From positions 124,001 to 188,000 of IMG/VR virus record IMGVR_UViG_3300048597_000634: a stretch of 64,000 bases of DNA; one strand, 5' to 3'. The stretch is from a virus. The notes beneath the pieces were generated by a model, which was not told where the DNA came from, did not search any database, and saw nothing but the letters and a program-made list of their open reading frames with translations. How positions within the stretch are numbered: position 1 is the first letter of the stretch; every line of letters begins with the position of its first letter. The position numbers and the translations under genes were made by a program. Below, in pieces: positions 7,510-16,347 of this stretch.

Positions 7510-8965
7510 TGTTCATCAACTTAATCCGTTTATACGCGTGCTGCTGTAGGTAAAATGGCTCCTCGTCAAAGAAGTCAATGATGTAGGCGTTTTGTTTAGT
7601 TCCTGATTTGTCTATCCTTAGAGCTCGCCCAATGCGCTGGGTAGTAATCCGTTTATTGGCCTGCCCGGCGCAGTTGATTAACAGTTCTAGCTGGGGTAAG
7701 TCTTCACCTTCGTTAAGGATAGAGCTGGCGATTAGACATTTAAGTTCCCCAGACCGGAAGGCGTCTAAGACCTCCATCCGTTCTTTACCTTTGACATTGC
7801 CGTCGATAAAAGGGACGTCTTTTAGTCCTTGGGCGCGGGCTTCATCTTTTAATATCTGACCATGGACTAACAACTTAACGATTAACAAGACATTACCGCC
7901 GTCAGGATTAGCGTCTAGGAACTGCTTGGCATACTTGATAGCCAGTCGGTTCCTCTTATCGTTATAGACGATGTTAGCCTTATAAACGTCTTCTGGGTCT
8001 GGTTTACCGTTAGGGCTTTTAGGGTAGGTTTCTACCTGCTTACCGTCAGACGTGTTTATCATTTGCACGCCTGGATATTGCTTGACCTGTGGCTTTACTC
8101 TGACGAAGTAGGCTTGTGGTGCGTGGATTACCTTGAGGTTTACCATGACTGACGGAGGCACTATCAAGACCTTAGGTCCTGCAACACCCTCTAGTACCAA
8201 GTCTGCTCCGTCTGATCTGAAGGCTGTTGCACTCAAGGCGAGCCTGTATGCTGTATTAACACAGGCGCTGCTGAGTCTTTGATAGGATTTAGACGCCCCT
8301 TGATGGCACTCGTCTATAACCATTATTTCTTGTAGAGCTAGCTCTTCAGCATATTTACCTTCACAGTGTTTAGCCAGTGAATTGATGATACCTACAGTGA
8401 CACGTCGCCAGATAGACTTGCCATCTCCAATCATACCAACCTCTTCGCCTAGGATGCCCTCTAAGGGTCGCTTGATGTTGTGCAAGAGGTTTACACTTGG
8501 TACGCACACTAGAGCACGTTGGGTAGGGAATTTACTAAGGAAGAATGCTGCCGCCGACGACTTCCCGGAGCCGGTAGGAGACTGTACTACACTTCGTTCG
8601 TGTTTTAGGGCTGTATCTACAATTACCCGTTGATGCTCATAGGCCCAATCGGGCAGCTCCACTGAATTATCTGGTAGCACACGTTTATATAAACACTTAG
8701 CCTCGAACGGCACTTTAAATGCCTCTAGGATACTAGCTACCCGTGGTAATAGCCCAGTGGGGAACTCATGGTAAGCGAGGTCATAACAGCATTCGGTGGG
8801 GTCAATCCAATCAAACTTCTTTTGATGCACCAGGTAAGACTGTGACTTATTCTCCCAAGTAAGGTTAGCTACTATATGGTCAATGACGTTGGGGCTGATA
8901 TCGCCAGTTATACGGGCAGTGGCGGCGTCGAATTCGATAGTTATTGGTTTTACTTTGGTTTCCAT
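7439..8965 (-). CDS. UvsW/RAD25-type superfamily 2 DNA helicase
   Basis: About 508 residues when started at METKVKPITIEF; an upstream in-frame ATG would place the start across a clear transcription terminator and is rejected. Motifs in order: Walker A SPTGSGKS (about residues 129-136), DECH box (about 218-221), SAT motif LALSATAFRSDG, then the C-terminal helicase half ending in QRIGRALRIDKSG. The layout matches T4 UvsW and other phage XPB-like helicases, which rewind DNA, resolve R-loops and branch-migrate junctions during recombination-dependent replication. It is the first gene after a terminator, so it probably has its own promoter. Confidence 0.88.
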   Translation of the reverse strand: METKVKPITIEFDAATARITGDISPNVIDHIVANLTWENKSQSYLVHQKKFDWIDPTECCYDLAYHEFPTGLLPRVASILEAFKVPFEAKCLYKRVLPDNSVELPDWAYEHQRVIVDTALKHERSVVQSPTGSGKSSAAAFFLSKFPTQRALVCVPSVNLLHNIKRPLEGILGEEVGMIGDGKSIWRRVTVGIINSLAKHCEGKYAEELALQEIMVIDECHQGASKSYQRLSSACVNTAYRLALSATAFRSDGADLVLEGVAGPKVLIVPPSVMVNLKVIHAPQAYFVRVKPQVKQYPGVQMINTSDGKQVETYPKSPNGKPDPEDVYKANIVYNDKRNRLAIKYAKQFLDANPDGGNVLLIVKLLVHGQILKDEARAQGLKDVPFIDGNVKGKERMEVLDAFRSGELKCLIASSILNEGEDLPQLELLINCAGQANKRITTQRIGRALRIDKSGTKQNAYIIDFFDEEPFYLQQHAYKRIKLMNTSYPDSAQVVDQKYAESLFLRQT

Positions 8966-8971
8966 ATTAAT

Positions 8972-9000
8972 AAAAAAGCCATCAATGGTTAGTTGATGGC
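8972..9000 (-). terminator. Rho-independent terminator
   Basis: On the minus strand GCCATCAAC, a short loop and TTGATGGC form a strong stem followed by six Ts. It sits between the stop of the gene at 9026-10462 and the METK start of the helicase, and helps fix that start. Confidence 0.85.
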
Positions 9001-9025
9001 ATGGTTGATTCACAAAGTTAGTGGT

Positions 9026-10462
9026 TTAGTCAATGTCCGGGGCGGGGGCAGTGAAGGCACTGAAGGAGGTAGTTGGTTTCTCTTCAACGACCTCGGTGGC
9101 TACTGCTTCGGTCTCGGCTACGGGTTCTGTAATAGGGGCAGCGCCTGTTAAAGAGCCATACTCATCAGCTGTAGCAGTTTTAGGCAACGCTTTAGGGCTA
9201 GCATCGTCAGGCTTCACCTCACCATTAATCAAGGCTTCTTCATACTGAAGACACTGTAAGGCGGTCTGTAGCCAGTCGATTTGGGTTAAGCCTTCGCCTC
9301 GACTAATGATGTTAGGGTCAGTGACAGGGCAGAACACCGGCAAGTGGGTGGCACCAAACTCAGTTTTCTTGAGCTTAGCCAAGTGTAGTTCAGTAACAAC
9401 GGGGAATACTGTGTTACCGCGGAGTGCTAGCCGGCGGGGCTCTCCACTAACGTTACGAGCATTCAAGTAATTACGGTAGTAGTCACCCCAGCTATACAAC
9501 TGAGCACCTTCTGGCAAATAACATTGGCGACCACTGGTGATAATGTCCCGTTCGTATTCACCGGTACCTAGAGAGCGGTGTTGAACTGGGCCCATACCAT
9601 TAACTTTGATGATGAACGGTGCTTCCCGTTGACCTTCGAAGCCTAAGGGGTGATGATAAGTCAGCTCAGCGTCCTTAACGTCTACCCACTTAATGGTAGG
9701 CTTGCCGCCCTTAAGGACATTAGACGAGTCTAGAATGCCGATTTGGAAGACGCAGAACTTGAAGTAGCCTTCTAGCTTACATTTAGTGATCTCAGTATTA
9801 GGCGCCTGAAACTGCTCTAAGGTACCTACATAGTGCTCACCGGCGGCCACACAGTCAGCACAGGTTCGAGTCTCGCTGGTCTTAACTTCTTCCGGGGTGC
9901 CTACTGGAGGACGAGAACCTTTAAGGGTTAGCCAAGGGCGCTCCCCAAACCAGTTGTTAATTGTATGGGGGTTCTTCTTGGATTGGCTAATGCTATTGAT
10001 GGGGATTTCCAACGGATGGTTATCAGTAATGGTCTTCCCACTGTCCTGGTCAATCAGCTCGGTGGTTTGGCATAGGGTGGTGAACTTATCCCCTACTTTG
10101 CCAGACATGCGGAAGCCATAGGCTACCTTGACTACTACACCGCGTAGGGCTACAAAGTGGTGTTGGGCGGCGGCAGTTACTTCACTAAACTCTTCTAAGC
10201 CTTCTTTAGCCAAACGTTCCCGTTCTGCTTTAGTGATGGGGAAGGCCCAACTAAGACGGTCAGAGGTGCCGAACTTAGCTTCTACATGTGCTTGCCAGCG
10301 GCGGTCGCCAGAACCAGAACCAAAGCCTTCTTTAATAGCTAAGGAGTCATTAGACTGCTTAGCCTCTTCGATAAGGCTTTTAAAGTCGCTGAGGTCGATA
10401 GACCCTAAGTCTTGGGTAATAGGTCCGCTAGTGGGTTGAATAATGCTGGTGGTTGAATCCAT
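9026..10462 (-). CDS. Hypothetical replication-module protein, Cys cluster, acidic tail
   Basis: 478 residues, no family recognised with confidence. A central region has two spaced Cys pairs (TCADCVAAGEH, then about 30 residues on KCKLEGYFKFC), consistent with a zinc site. The C-terminus is a long low-complexity acidic, Ala/Val/Glu/Thr-rich linker ending TAPAPDID. A globular domain with a disordered acidic tail is typical of ssDNA-binding proteins, and the position among helicases and clamp loader fits, but this is an inference. A terminator lies immediately downstream. Confidence 0.6.
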   Translation of the reverse strand: MDSTTSIIQPTSGPITQDLGSIDLSDFKSLIEEAKQSNDSLAIKEGFGSGSGDRRWQAHVEAKFGTSDRLSWAFPITKAERERLAKEGLEEFSEVTAAAQHHFVALRGVVVKVAYGFRMSGKVGDKFTTLCQTTELIDQDSGKTITDNHPLEIPINSISQSKKNPHTINNWFGERPWLTLKGSRPPVGTPEEVKTSETRTCADCVAAGEHYVGTLEQFQAPNTEITKCKLEGYFKFCVFQIGILDSSNVLKGGKPTIKWVDVKDAELTYHHPLGFEGQREAPFIIKVNGMGPVQHRSLGTGEYERDIITSGRQCYLPEGAQLYSWGDYYRNYLNARNVSGEPRRLALRGNTVFPVVTELHLAKLKKTEFGATHLPVFCPVTDPNIISRGEGLTQIDWLQTALQCLQYEEALINGEVKPDDASPKALPKTATADEYGSLTGAAPITEPVAETEAVATEVVEEKPTTSFSAFTAPAPDID

Positions 10463-10533
10463 TTATATTGCGTGATTGGTTGTTGGTTGATTTATCTAGT
10501 TGCCTTTGGTTTTCTTTTTGTTTGTCGGCGGAC

Positions 10534-11559
10534 CTAGTAGCTTAGGTCATCTACTATTTTAGCGAATGCCCGCCGCGCTTTTACACTGGGTTTAAAGGAC
10601 CAATACGGTGCTTTAGCACGATACCCAGTGGTCTGGAAAAATCCTTCATAACCAGGCTCGGCATAAACATGGTTACATGCCCATACCCAACTGGCAAAGC
10701 GAGCCAACATCATGGGGGCACTGGTTAGATTTTCCCTCATCTGGTCTAAGAAGGGTTCTAAATATAAGGCTAATCCCCAGGCTCTGGCAGCAGACAATGC
10801 TAATGGTATTAGTTGTCCTTCTTTATTACCGCTGCCGTACACCAGGAACCAGCGGAAGTAGTTATGGGACTCAGGGAAGTGATACCAACGGTTAACGCCC
10901 TCTTCAGTAGCCAGATAGTCGAATAATTGAATGACGCTAGCGGTCTCTTTGTCATAAGGTTGGGACTCCTCTGACGCCAGGTTCCACTGCTCCGCTAAAT
11001 ACGGTAGGTAGAAGTTAGTATCTTCCCGTAGCAGTTCGGCGTGCTCCAGTGCTGTCATAGGGAATCTATTGAGCCAATCTGGCAGTCCTGGCACCCCTAA
11101 AGTTTCTACTTCAAAGTCTACAGTTCTGAGGTCTAGTAGTTTAAAGTAGCCGCCCTCTAATGACTTAGCCTTAGACATAGCACTTTTATCTATCTCACCA
11201 GTAATAGGGTCGGCTAGAACCACAAAGATATATTTATTAGATGGTACTGTTACTGTTTGGTCATTGGGGATTAAGTCTTCCACTTCAGTAGGCTTAAGGG
11301 TACCGTAGGTTCTAGGACCAGTTCTAATACGCCCAGTACCTTCTAAACGTGGGTAGAAGATGATATCGGCGCAGGTCCCGTATAAAGGAGAGGGTATGAG
11401 CAGTCGACGGAATTGTTGGACTGTTGGGTTATAGTGTCGTTCAGTGTGTTTAACCAGCCCGCCGCTTAGCCTAGTTATTTGTTGTCCTGTGCCTATGGTT
11501 AGGTAAACATAGCCTGGCAGTAGTTGGTCCTTAACTGTTCTAAAACTAATCCTCTTCAT
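10534..11559 (-). CDS. Hypothetical protein in replication module
   Basis: 341 residues beginning MKRISFRTVKDQLLPGYVYL. It has an N-terminal beta-rich part with a phospho-ligand-like run (TGRIRTGPRTYGTLKP) and a C-terminal helical part rich in Trp and Tyr. Its start overlaps the stop of the clamp-loader gene by 14 bases. It ends in TAG. I do not recognise the family; by position it could be a replisome or recombination accessory protein. Confidence 0.6.
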   Translation of the reverse strand: MKRISFRTVKDQLLPGYVYLTIGTGQQITRLSGGLVKHTERHYNPTVQQFRRLLIPSPLYGTCADIIFYPRLEGTGRIRTGPRTYGTLKPTEVEDLIPNDQTVTVPSNKYIFVVLADPITGEIDKSAMSKAKSLEGGYFKLLDLRTVDFEVETLGVPGLPDWLNRFPMTALEHAELLREDTNFYLPYLAEQWNLASEESQPYDKETASVIQLFDYLATEEGVNRWYHFPESHNYFRWFLVYGSGNKEGQLIPLALSAARAWGLALYLEPFLDQMRENLTSAPMMLARFASWVWACNHVYAEPGYEGFFQTTGYRAKAPYWSFKPSVKARRAFAKIVDDLSY

Positions 11560-12679
11560 CGGCTTTGATTCCTAGGTCTAAATGGTTAAACATAGCTAGA
11601 TAATCGCTAAGAATGATAGACCGAGAGTGTTGCACGTATCGCATTAGGTAGTCTATGGCCAGTAGTTGGTCTTCTATAGTGCCGGCGCGGCGCTTTATAG
11701 CCCGTTGAATATCACTAATGAGGTCTAAACCCAGCTGCTTGAAGTTGGCGGGGTCATATATCTTACCGAGTTTATTTAGTAACTCATCTACTTCAAACCA
11801 TTTGCCCAGGCGCACGGCTTCCCATAGGGGTAATCGGTCTTGGGCGTCGGCATAACTGAGGAAGTATTTGATAGTAGCCGGTCTTATATATTCACACCCC
11901 ATATCATAGGGTGCTACAGAGGCATAGTAGCTAATAGCTTGTCGTAGAGAGTATTTAGACTTTAGTGCTATGACTTTGGCTTCTGCTGGTTGTAGTTTGG
12001 GGTAACCATCAGGGACTTTATTAGATACCTTGTTTAATAGAAAGTCTTCTATCTCGTCAGGTAGTAGACCTTTAAGGTGTACTTCTACCCCTCGGCTGGC
12101 TAAAGCAGTTCTACTGCGCTCACCCAGTTCCTCTTCTGCCATAGTAATGAAGAAGAATAATGTATAGGCTGGCGATGCTTCAACCTGAAGTAATACGTCT
12201 TGTCGAAGTCCTTTGTGTATTGTCTGCCACTCATCAAAGATAATAAAGCGGTAGGCTTTACGATTATTAAACATAGTGGGAGGGACTTTACATAGCTGTA
12301 AGGCCTCTTTAACCTGTTTTTCTGGCGTCATGTCGTCGCCTTTACCTTTCTGCACCAGTTTTATGTTGGTGTAATTAGATGCTGCATCTCGGAAGTCTAA
12401 AATCGATTTACAAGTTTGACATTTACCACAGGGATCTACTTTCTCATAAAGAACTCCATCTAGCGTATAGTCTTGTGGGTCTTCACATATGTAAGACCTA
12501 ATCATTAGGTTGACTAAGGCAGTCTTGCCCGTGCCCGTTTCTCCTGAGACGTAGAAACTATTAGGTGTGAATTTAGAGTTATGGGTTATACGACGTAGTA
12601 GATTATGGATAATGCGTTTATGTCCGTAGTAATCTGCCCAGCGCATGGGCGCCAGGTATCTAGGAAGATTAATGCTCAT
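11546..12679 (-). CDS. DnaX-like clamp-loader ATPase
   Basis: 377 residues. Walker A GETGTGKT lies at about 46-53; a zinc-binding set of Cys at about 65, 84, 87 and 90 (CGKCQTC) follows, as in bacterial DnaX; Walker B is RFIIFDEW (about 144-151); and the RTALASRGVEV segment contains an SRC-like sensor region with the trans-acting Arg. A helical collar domain follows (about 290-370). Clamp loaders open and place the sliding clamp on primed DNA. A clamp-like protein is encoded at 18317, so the phage appears to bring both. Confidence 0.82.
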   Translation of the reverse strand: MSINLPRYLAPMRWADYYGHKRIIHNLLRRITHNSKFTPNSFYVSGETGTGKTALVNLMIRSYICEDPQDYTLDGVLYEKVDPCGKCQTCKSILDFRDAASNYTNIKLVQKGKGDDMTPEKQVKEALQLCKVPPTMFNNRKAYRFIIFDEWQTIHKGLRQDVLLQVEASPAYTLFFFITMAEEELGERSRTALASRGVEVHLKGLLPDEIEDFLLNKVSNKVPDGYPKLQPAEAKVIALKSKYSLRQAISYYASVAPYDMGCEYIRPATIKYFLSYADAQDRLPLWEAVRLGKWFEVDELLNKLGKIYDPANFKQLGLDLISDIQRAIKRRAGTIEDQLLAIDYLMRYVQHSRSIILSDYLAMFNHLDLGIKADEED

Positions 12680-12686
12680 GTGAAGG

Positions 12687-13040
12687 TCAGCCTCGGAAGA
12701 ACTTATGCGGCTTATTAGTCACCGGTAGTCCTTTAAATAAGTCTTTTAATGGTGTGCGGAACTTAACAGAACAGGTCAGGTCTAGCTTACTTTGGTTGTT
12801 AGACCAGTAGACTGTGCCTTTAGTGTCCTTTTTACAAAACAGCAGCCCAGCTTTACGCCGGGCTTGTAGATATTGTTCAACGCTTACACATCGCCGTTTA
12901 TACAACGTCTCGTTTTCAATATCCTTTTTAGGGTAGGTAGCCACTACAATGTCAGCGACGGTGCGTGCTACCTCAGAGTCAGACAAATACTGCTCGACTT
13001 TAATTCGGAATGGGGGCGGGCTCGGATGGTTCGTCGTCAT
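12687..13040 (-). CDS. Hypothetical protein, possible winged helix
   Basis: 117 residues from the ATG giving MTTNHPSPPPFRIKVEQYL; a TTG five codons upstream is an alternative. The segment RRKAGLLFCKKDTKGTVYWSNN could be the recognition helix and wing of a small winged-helix domain. It overlaps the preceding 72-residue gene and is directly followed by the clamp loader, so it belongs to that operon. Confidence 0.5.
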   Translation of the reverse strand: MTTNHPSPPPFRIKVEQYLSDSEVARTVADIVVATYPKKDIENETLYKRRCVSVEQYLQARRKAGLLFCKKDTKGTVYWSNNQSKLDLTCSVKFRTPLKDLFKGLPVTNKPHKFFRG

Positions 13041-13218
13041 TCTTCTTATTGGCAATCAGCTTAGTGACTTCTTTTACTATACGAGCACCAGCCCACCGAT
13101 GGTTAGAAAGCATCACTAACTCATCCACAGACAATTGATTTAAATGGTATTGGAGCTCATCTTCGGCGTAGTAATGTAGTCGATTAAGCGTTTGTAATGC
13201 GTTGAATGGTCTAGGCAT
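13000..13218 (-). CDS. Small hypothetical protein
   Basis: 72 residues (MPRPFNALQTLNRLHYYAED), helical, with a basic middle and an acidic/Pro C-terminus. First gene after the HU terminator and head of the clamp-loader operon. Function unknown. Confidence 0.55.
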   Translation of the reverse strand: MPRPFNALQTLNRLHYYAEDELQYHLNQLSVDELVMLSNHRWAGARIVKEVTKLIANKKNDDEPSEPAPIPN

Positions 13219-13230
13219 GGCGGAAATTAA

Positions 13231-13260
13231 AAGGGGTGGTCTACTAATAGACTACCCCTT
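13231..13260. terminator. Bidirectional-looking terminator after HU gene
   Basis: A near-perfect hairpin (AAGGGGT-GTCTA with TAGAC-ACCCCTT around a CTAA loop), followed on the minus strand by TTTTAATTT. It closes the HU transcript. Confidence 0.8.
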
Positions 13261-13304
13261 CATATAAATCTTGGACGGTTTCCACTAAGTGGGTAGGTAG
13301 CTTA

Positions 13305-13577
13305 TCAGCTAACTCGGTCTTTGAACTCTTTGCCGACGGTAAATACGACGACCTTCCGTTCCGGGATGGTAATGGTCTCACCGGTTTTAGGGTTACGACC
13401 CTGCCGCTCAGCACGGCTTTTCAGCTTCCAACTACCAAATCCAGGGATGACTACAGAGTCTCCTTCCTCAACTGCGTCTTCAATAATGCTAAACACACTA
13501 TTGACACAGTTACTGGCTTCGACCTTAGTCAAACCAGTGTTGGCAGCTAATCGGTTAACAAGTTCGGTTTTGGTCAT
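13305..13577 (-). CDS. HU/IHF-family DNA-bending protein
   Basis: 90 residues, exactly HU length. MTKTELVNRLAANTGL opens the protein, and the family signature GFGSWKLKSRAERQGRNP-KTGE is complete, including the Pro that intercalates DNA in the beta arm (RNPKTGETITIP). HU proteins bend and compact DNA and help replication and transposition complexes form. It stands alone between a terminator and the 149-residue gene upstream. Confidence 0.95.
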   Translation of the reverse strand: MTKTELVNRLAANTGLTKVEASNCVNSVFSIIEDAVEEGDSVVIPGFGSWKLKSRAERQGRNPKTGETITIPERKVVVFTVGKEFKDRVS

Positions 13578-13626
13578 CGGGTTTTGTTAGGACGTTATTA
13601 CGACAGGCATTCTACCACGCTGGCTA

Positions 13627-14076
13627 TTAGTCGGCCATACGTTTGAGGTCGTCGGCGTATTGACGTTGGTAGGTGACGAAGTAGATACCGGGGTCTAACA
13701 ACTGGTCGCCGTGCTCAGGGTGGGTAACTAAGGTCTGCTCTTCGTTAACCCAGATAGGACCTTGCAAAGCATTAGCGTTAGAACGAACGTAGAACTTAGC
13801 GTTAGCTACACTGGCTTCGTCTAAGCAATGACGGGAACCACGGGTATTGCCGGGGGCCAATTGGTAAACAGGTGCGGTTTCAGTGACAGTGCCTAGGTCT
13901 TCTAAGGATTCTACTTTCCAGATATTGATGTCGCCTTGGGCACTAAACCGGTCATTGGTGATAAGCGTCGGGCGGGCGGCGGTATCGTTGGCGTTCTCCT
14001 GACCATGGCGGATAATCTGCTGGATTACTTCAGCAGCGGTCATAGGGGTATCGGCGGCGATAGTGGAATTGCTCAT
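13627..14076 (-). CDS. Hypothetical protein
   Basis: 149 residues (MSNSTIAADTPMTAAEVIQQ), soluble, mixed alpha/beta, with no motif recognised. It is preceded by a promoter-like TATAAT and a small inverted repeat, so it probably starts its own transcript with HU downstream. Confidence 0.55.
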   Translation of the reverse strand: MSNSTIAADTPMTAAEVIQQIIRHGQENANDTAARPTLITNDRFSAQGDINIWKVESLEDLGTVTETAPVYQLAPGNTRGSRHCLDEASVANAKFYVRSNANALQGPIWVNEEQTLVTHPEHGDQLLDPGIYFVTYQRQYADDLKRMAD

Positions 14077-14113
14077 ATTGGAATTGGAGTTGTTTGTAAT
14101 GATTGGGTAATTT

Positions 14114-14135
14114 GGTTGGACTTCAACCTATTATA
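14114..14135 (-). promoter_or_regulatory. Promoter -10 box with adjoining inverted repeat
   Basis: A TATAAT on the minus strand (14130-14135) is followed one base later by GGTTG-aagtc-CAACC (14114-14128). No clear -35 is visible. The 149-residue gene starts about 40 bases further on. Confidence 0.4.
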
Positions 14136-14136
14136 G

Positions 14137-14379
14137 TCAGTGCGTCAGTAAATAGACAGTTATGTCTACTGAAGCTGAAACCACGTTGGCATGGATTTGT
14201 TGAGCGTAACCCACTGTATTGCTACTAAGACGAGCTCTGTTACTTATATGGTTATTAACCAGTACTTTACAGATGCCGTCTATAACCGACGAGAAGTACA
14301 TAATGCCTGCCTGTCGGTTAGGTACGATACTAGGTGCGTCTAGCCCTAAAACTGCAGCTTTGTTAATCATATCAAGCAC
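14137..14379 (-). CDS. Small hypothetical protein
   Basis: 80 residues (MLDMINKAAVLGLDAPSIVP), overlapping the preceding gene by 13 bases. The similarly sized neighbour shares the MLD start only. Central segment GICKVLVNNHISNRARLSSN; no family recognised. Confidence 0.5.
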   Translation of the reverse strand: MLDMINKAAVLGLDAPSIVPNRQAGIMYFSSVIDGICKVLVNNHISNRARLSSNTVGYAQQIHANVVSASVDITVYLLTH

Positions 14380-14651
14380 TGCCTTAATCCTACTTCTACG
14401 GCAATAATAGCGGAGCTATAAAACCCGTTAGAGCCATCGTAGTAGGATACTCGTTCAGCGCTGTTAATACTCATTTGTAGGACGTGCAGTTTTAAGTTAA
14501 TCAAGCTGGTGTAATCCCGGCAATAGATAATTAAACGACGTTGGAGGTCTGCTTGCTCAGCTAATTTATCCACTGTACGTTTAGTAATCATTGCCGGGCT
14601 ACTCGTTGCTGCTTGTGGTGTACTTTTTGTGTTTAGGTGTGTGTCAAGCAC
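14367..14651 (-). CDS. Small hypothetical protein
   Basis: 94 residues (MLDTHLNTKSTPQAATSSPA), mostly helical after residue 20. Start overlaps the helicase stop by eight bases, so it is in the helicase operon. The first ATG at MITKRTVDKLAEQADL (residue 22) is an alternative start and would match the MITK tag of the small-gene family described at 30138. Confidence 0.5.
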   Translation of the reverse strand: MLDTHLNTKSTPQAATSSPAMITKRTVDKLAEQADLQRRLIIYCRDYTSLINLKLHVLQMSINSAERVSYYDGSNGFYSSAIIAVEVGLRQCLI

Positions 14652-16344
14652 TTAGTAATCTCCTTACTGCTTCTGCAGGGCTCAAGTCACCACCATCACC
14701 GGTATCATCTCCCTCTAAGTCATCTAGGTCGAAGTCCATCAGTAACTTAGACCCCCGGATTTTCTCTACCGCTAGCGCCACTTGGTGGGTATCAATCAGC
14801 CCATTGGTGTATATGTAATGGGTATTGACTTCTTTGTTAGGGTTTCCAGGGCGCACGGCACGCTTAAGGCTTTGCAATATAGAGAGGCTAGACCAACCAC
14901 AACAGTAATAGATAACGTCTGAGGCGGCGGTTAAGTCAATGGATTGGGCGGCTAAGTTAAGGGAAAAGACGCCGGCCTTAATGCCGGGGTCATACTGGAA
15001 CTTAGTCCGTCGGTCTACTTGTTGCTCCTGACTAAGACTGTTAGGGTCAGCTAATGGGTCACTGGCATATAACCTAGTGACAGCATTTGCTCCGAAGTAC
15101 TCTGACAGGTATTGGGTCACTAACCTGGCAGACGCCACATAATGACAGAACACCACTACCTTGCCTTTAGCACGCTCTACTAACTTCCTTACTTTGATTA
15201 TCTTGTTAGATTCTGGCACTCCATTGGCTACTTGTATAAGCGGTACGATAAGCCTTAAGGTCTGAGCATTAGCCCCTTTATGGGTGGCTAAGGTCAGTTG
15301 ATGGCGGTGGGCGGTTAAATATGCCTTATGTAGTTCTAGTTGGTCTGGGGTGGCTTCTACCGGGTGCATATGGACAATAGACTCAGGCACCGTGATGCAC
15401 GACTTAACTTGTGGGTCGTCTACCCTTACTCGGTAGATATAGCGTCGCATTAAATCGTAATAGTCAGGCGCTTTAGTGGTGTCTAACGCCTTTAGCCACC
15501 GTTCAGGTCCATTAAGGGTATTAGCCTGACCGGTATAGTTAGTCCTTAGCTTCTGTTTAGTAGTGAAGTGTCTGGTAAAGGTATTGCGGTCGCTATAGGG
15601 GAATTCATTACGGTAGATAAGGTCAGCACATACCGTATAGATATGGTTTATTTCCGTAAGGGTACCAGTTAAGCCGATGCGCCGTTTAGCGCAACGCCCT
15701 ACTAAAGACAATTGTTGGGTACGACTAGACCCGGCTTGGCAGTTATGGATTTCATCTATGACAAAGCAACTGGGTCGACAATGGCGACGCAACCAACGGC
15801 TAACCGTAGCCCGCTTCCCCTTATAAGCTCTGCATCTGTTCTTAGGGAAGTCATGGTTGTATATTAAGACGGGGGCTGTGGATTGCCGTAGCTGTTTATC
15901 GGTACGGATTACTTCGTACTCAATGGGGTGTGAGAGTGACTTATTAAGACGGTCTAGGTCTTCTGTCCAACGTCCGGCACTTAATAGGTTAGGCACGGTA
16001 ATTTGGATAGCCCCCCGGCGACGGCCGACCATTGGATAATACAGCGAGTACAACGCTAATAGAGTAATAGTAGTTTTGCCTAATCCAAGTCCATGGGTCA
16101 GGACATGGTTAGGTCTGGTGCAGAGTATGGCGGCGTCACTAACTTGATATGGTCTGAACTCCAAGTTAGTATTTTGTTTGATTAGCTGTTGGTATAAGTC
16201 GTTAATGCGCCGGTGGTGCTGACTATATGACTCTAACTCCGTTAATAGGTCGTCTTCTATTAACTCGAATCGTTCTAGTTGGACGTAGTCAGTTAAGACC
16301 ACCTTATCGTCAGTAGCGGGCGGGCTTGTGTTTTGATATAGCAC
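14644..16344 (-). CDS. SNF2-family DEAH-type helicase/translocase
   Basis: 566 residues. Walker A is THGLGLGKTT (about 83-92), the DEIH box lies at about 197-200, LTGT corresponds to motif III, and the C-terminal half has VVFCHYVASARLV, LAAQSIDLTAASDVIYY and SILQSLKRAVRPGN, the order and spacing of SNF2-type proteins. Phages use such enzymes in DNA replication, repair or remodelling of host proteins on DNA. Encoded immediately upstream of two small genes and downstream of the uracil-glycosylase-like gene. Confidence 0.85.
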   Translation of the reverse strand: MLYQNTSPPATDDKVVLTDYVQLERFELIEDDLLTELESYSQHHRRINDLYQQLIKQNTNLEFRPYQVSDAAILCTRPNHVLTHGLGLGKTTITLLALYSLYYPMVGRRRGAIQITVPNLLSAGRWTEDLDRLNKSLSHPIEYEVIRTDKQLRQSTAPVLIYNHDFPKNRCRAYKGKRATVSRWLRRHCRPSCFVIDEIHNCQAGSSRTQQLSLVGRCAKRRIGLTGTLTEINHIYTVCADLIYRNEFPYSDRNTFTRHFTTKQKLRTNYTGQANTLNGPERWLKALDTTKAPDYYDLMRRYIYRVRVDDPQVKSCITVPESIVHMHPVEATPDQLELHKAYLTAHRHQLTLATHKGANAQTLRLIVPLIQVANGVPESNKIIKVRKLVERAKGKVVVFCHYVASARLVTQYLSEYFGANAVTRLYASDPLADPNSLSQEQQVDRRTKFQYDPGIKAGVFSLNLAAQSIDLTAASDVIYYCCGWSSLSILQSLKRAVRPGNPNKEVNTHYIYTNGLIDTHQVALAVEKIRGSKLLMDFDLDDLEGDDTGDGGDLSPAEAVRRLLSA

Positions 16345-16347
16345 TGG

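Noticed and set aside
7439-9013. Longer helicase start at 9013
   Set aside because: The extra 16 codons cover a strong terminator hairpin.
12687-13055. TTG start five codons before the ATG of this gene
   Set aside because: It would increase overlap with the previous gene; the ATG at 13040 is simpler.
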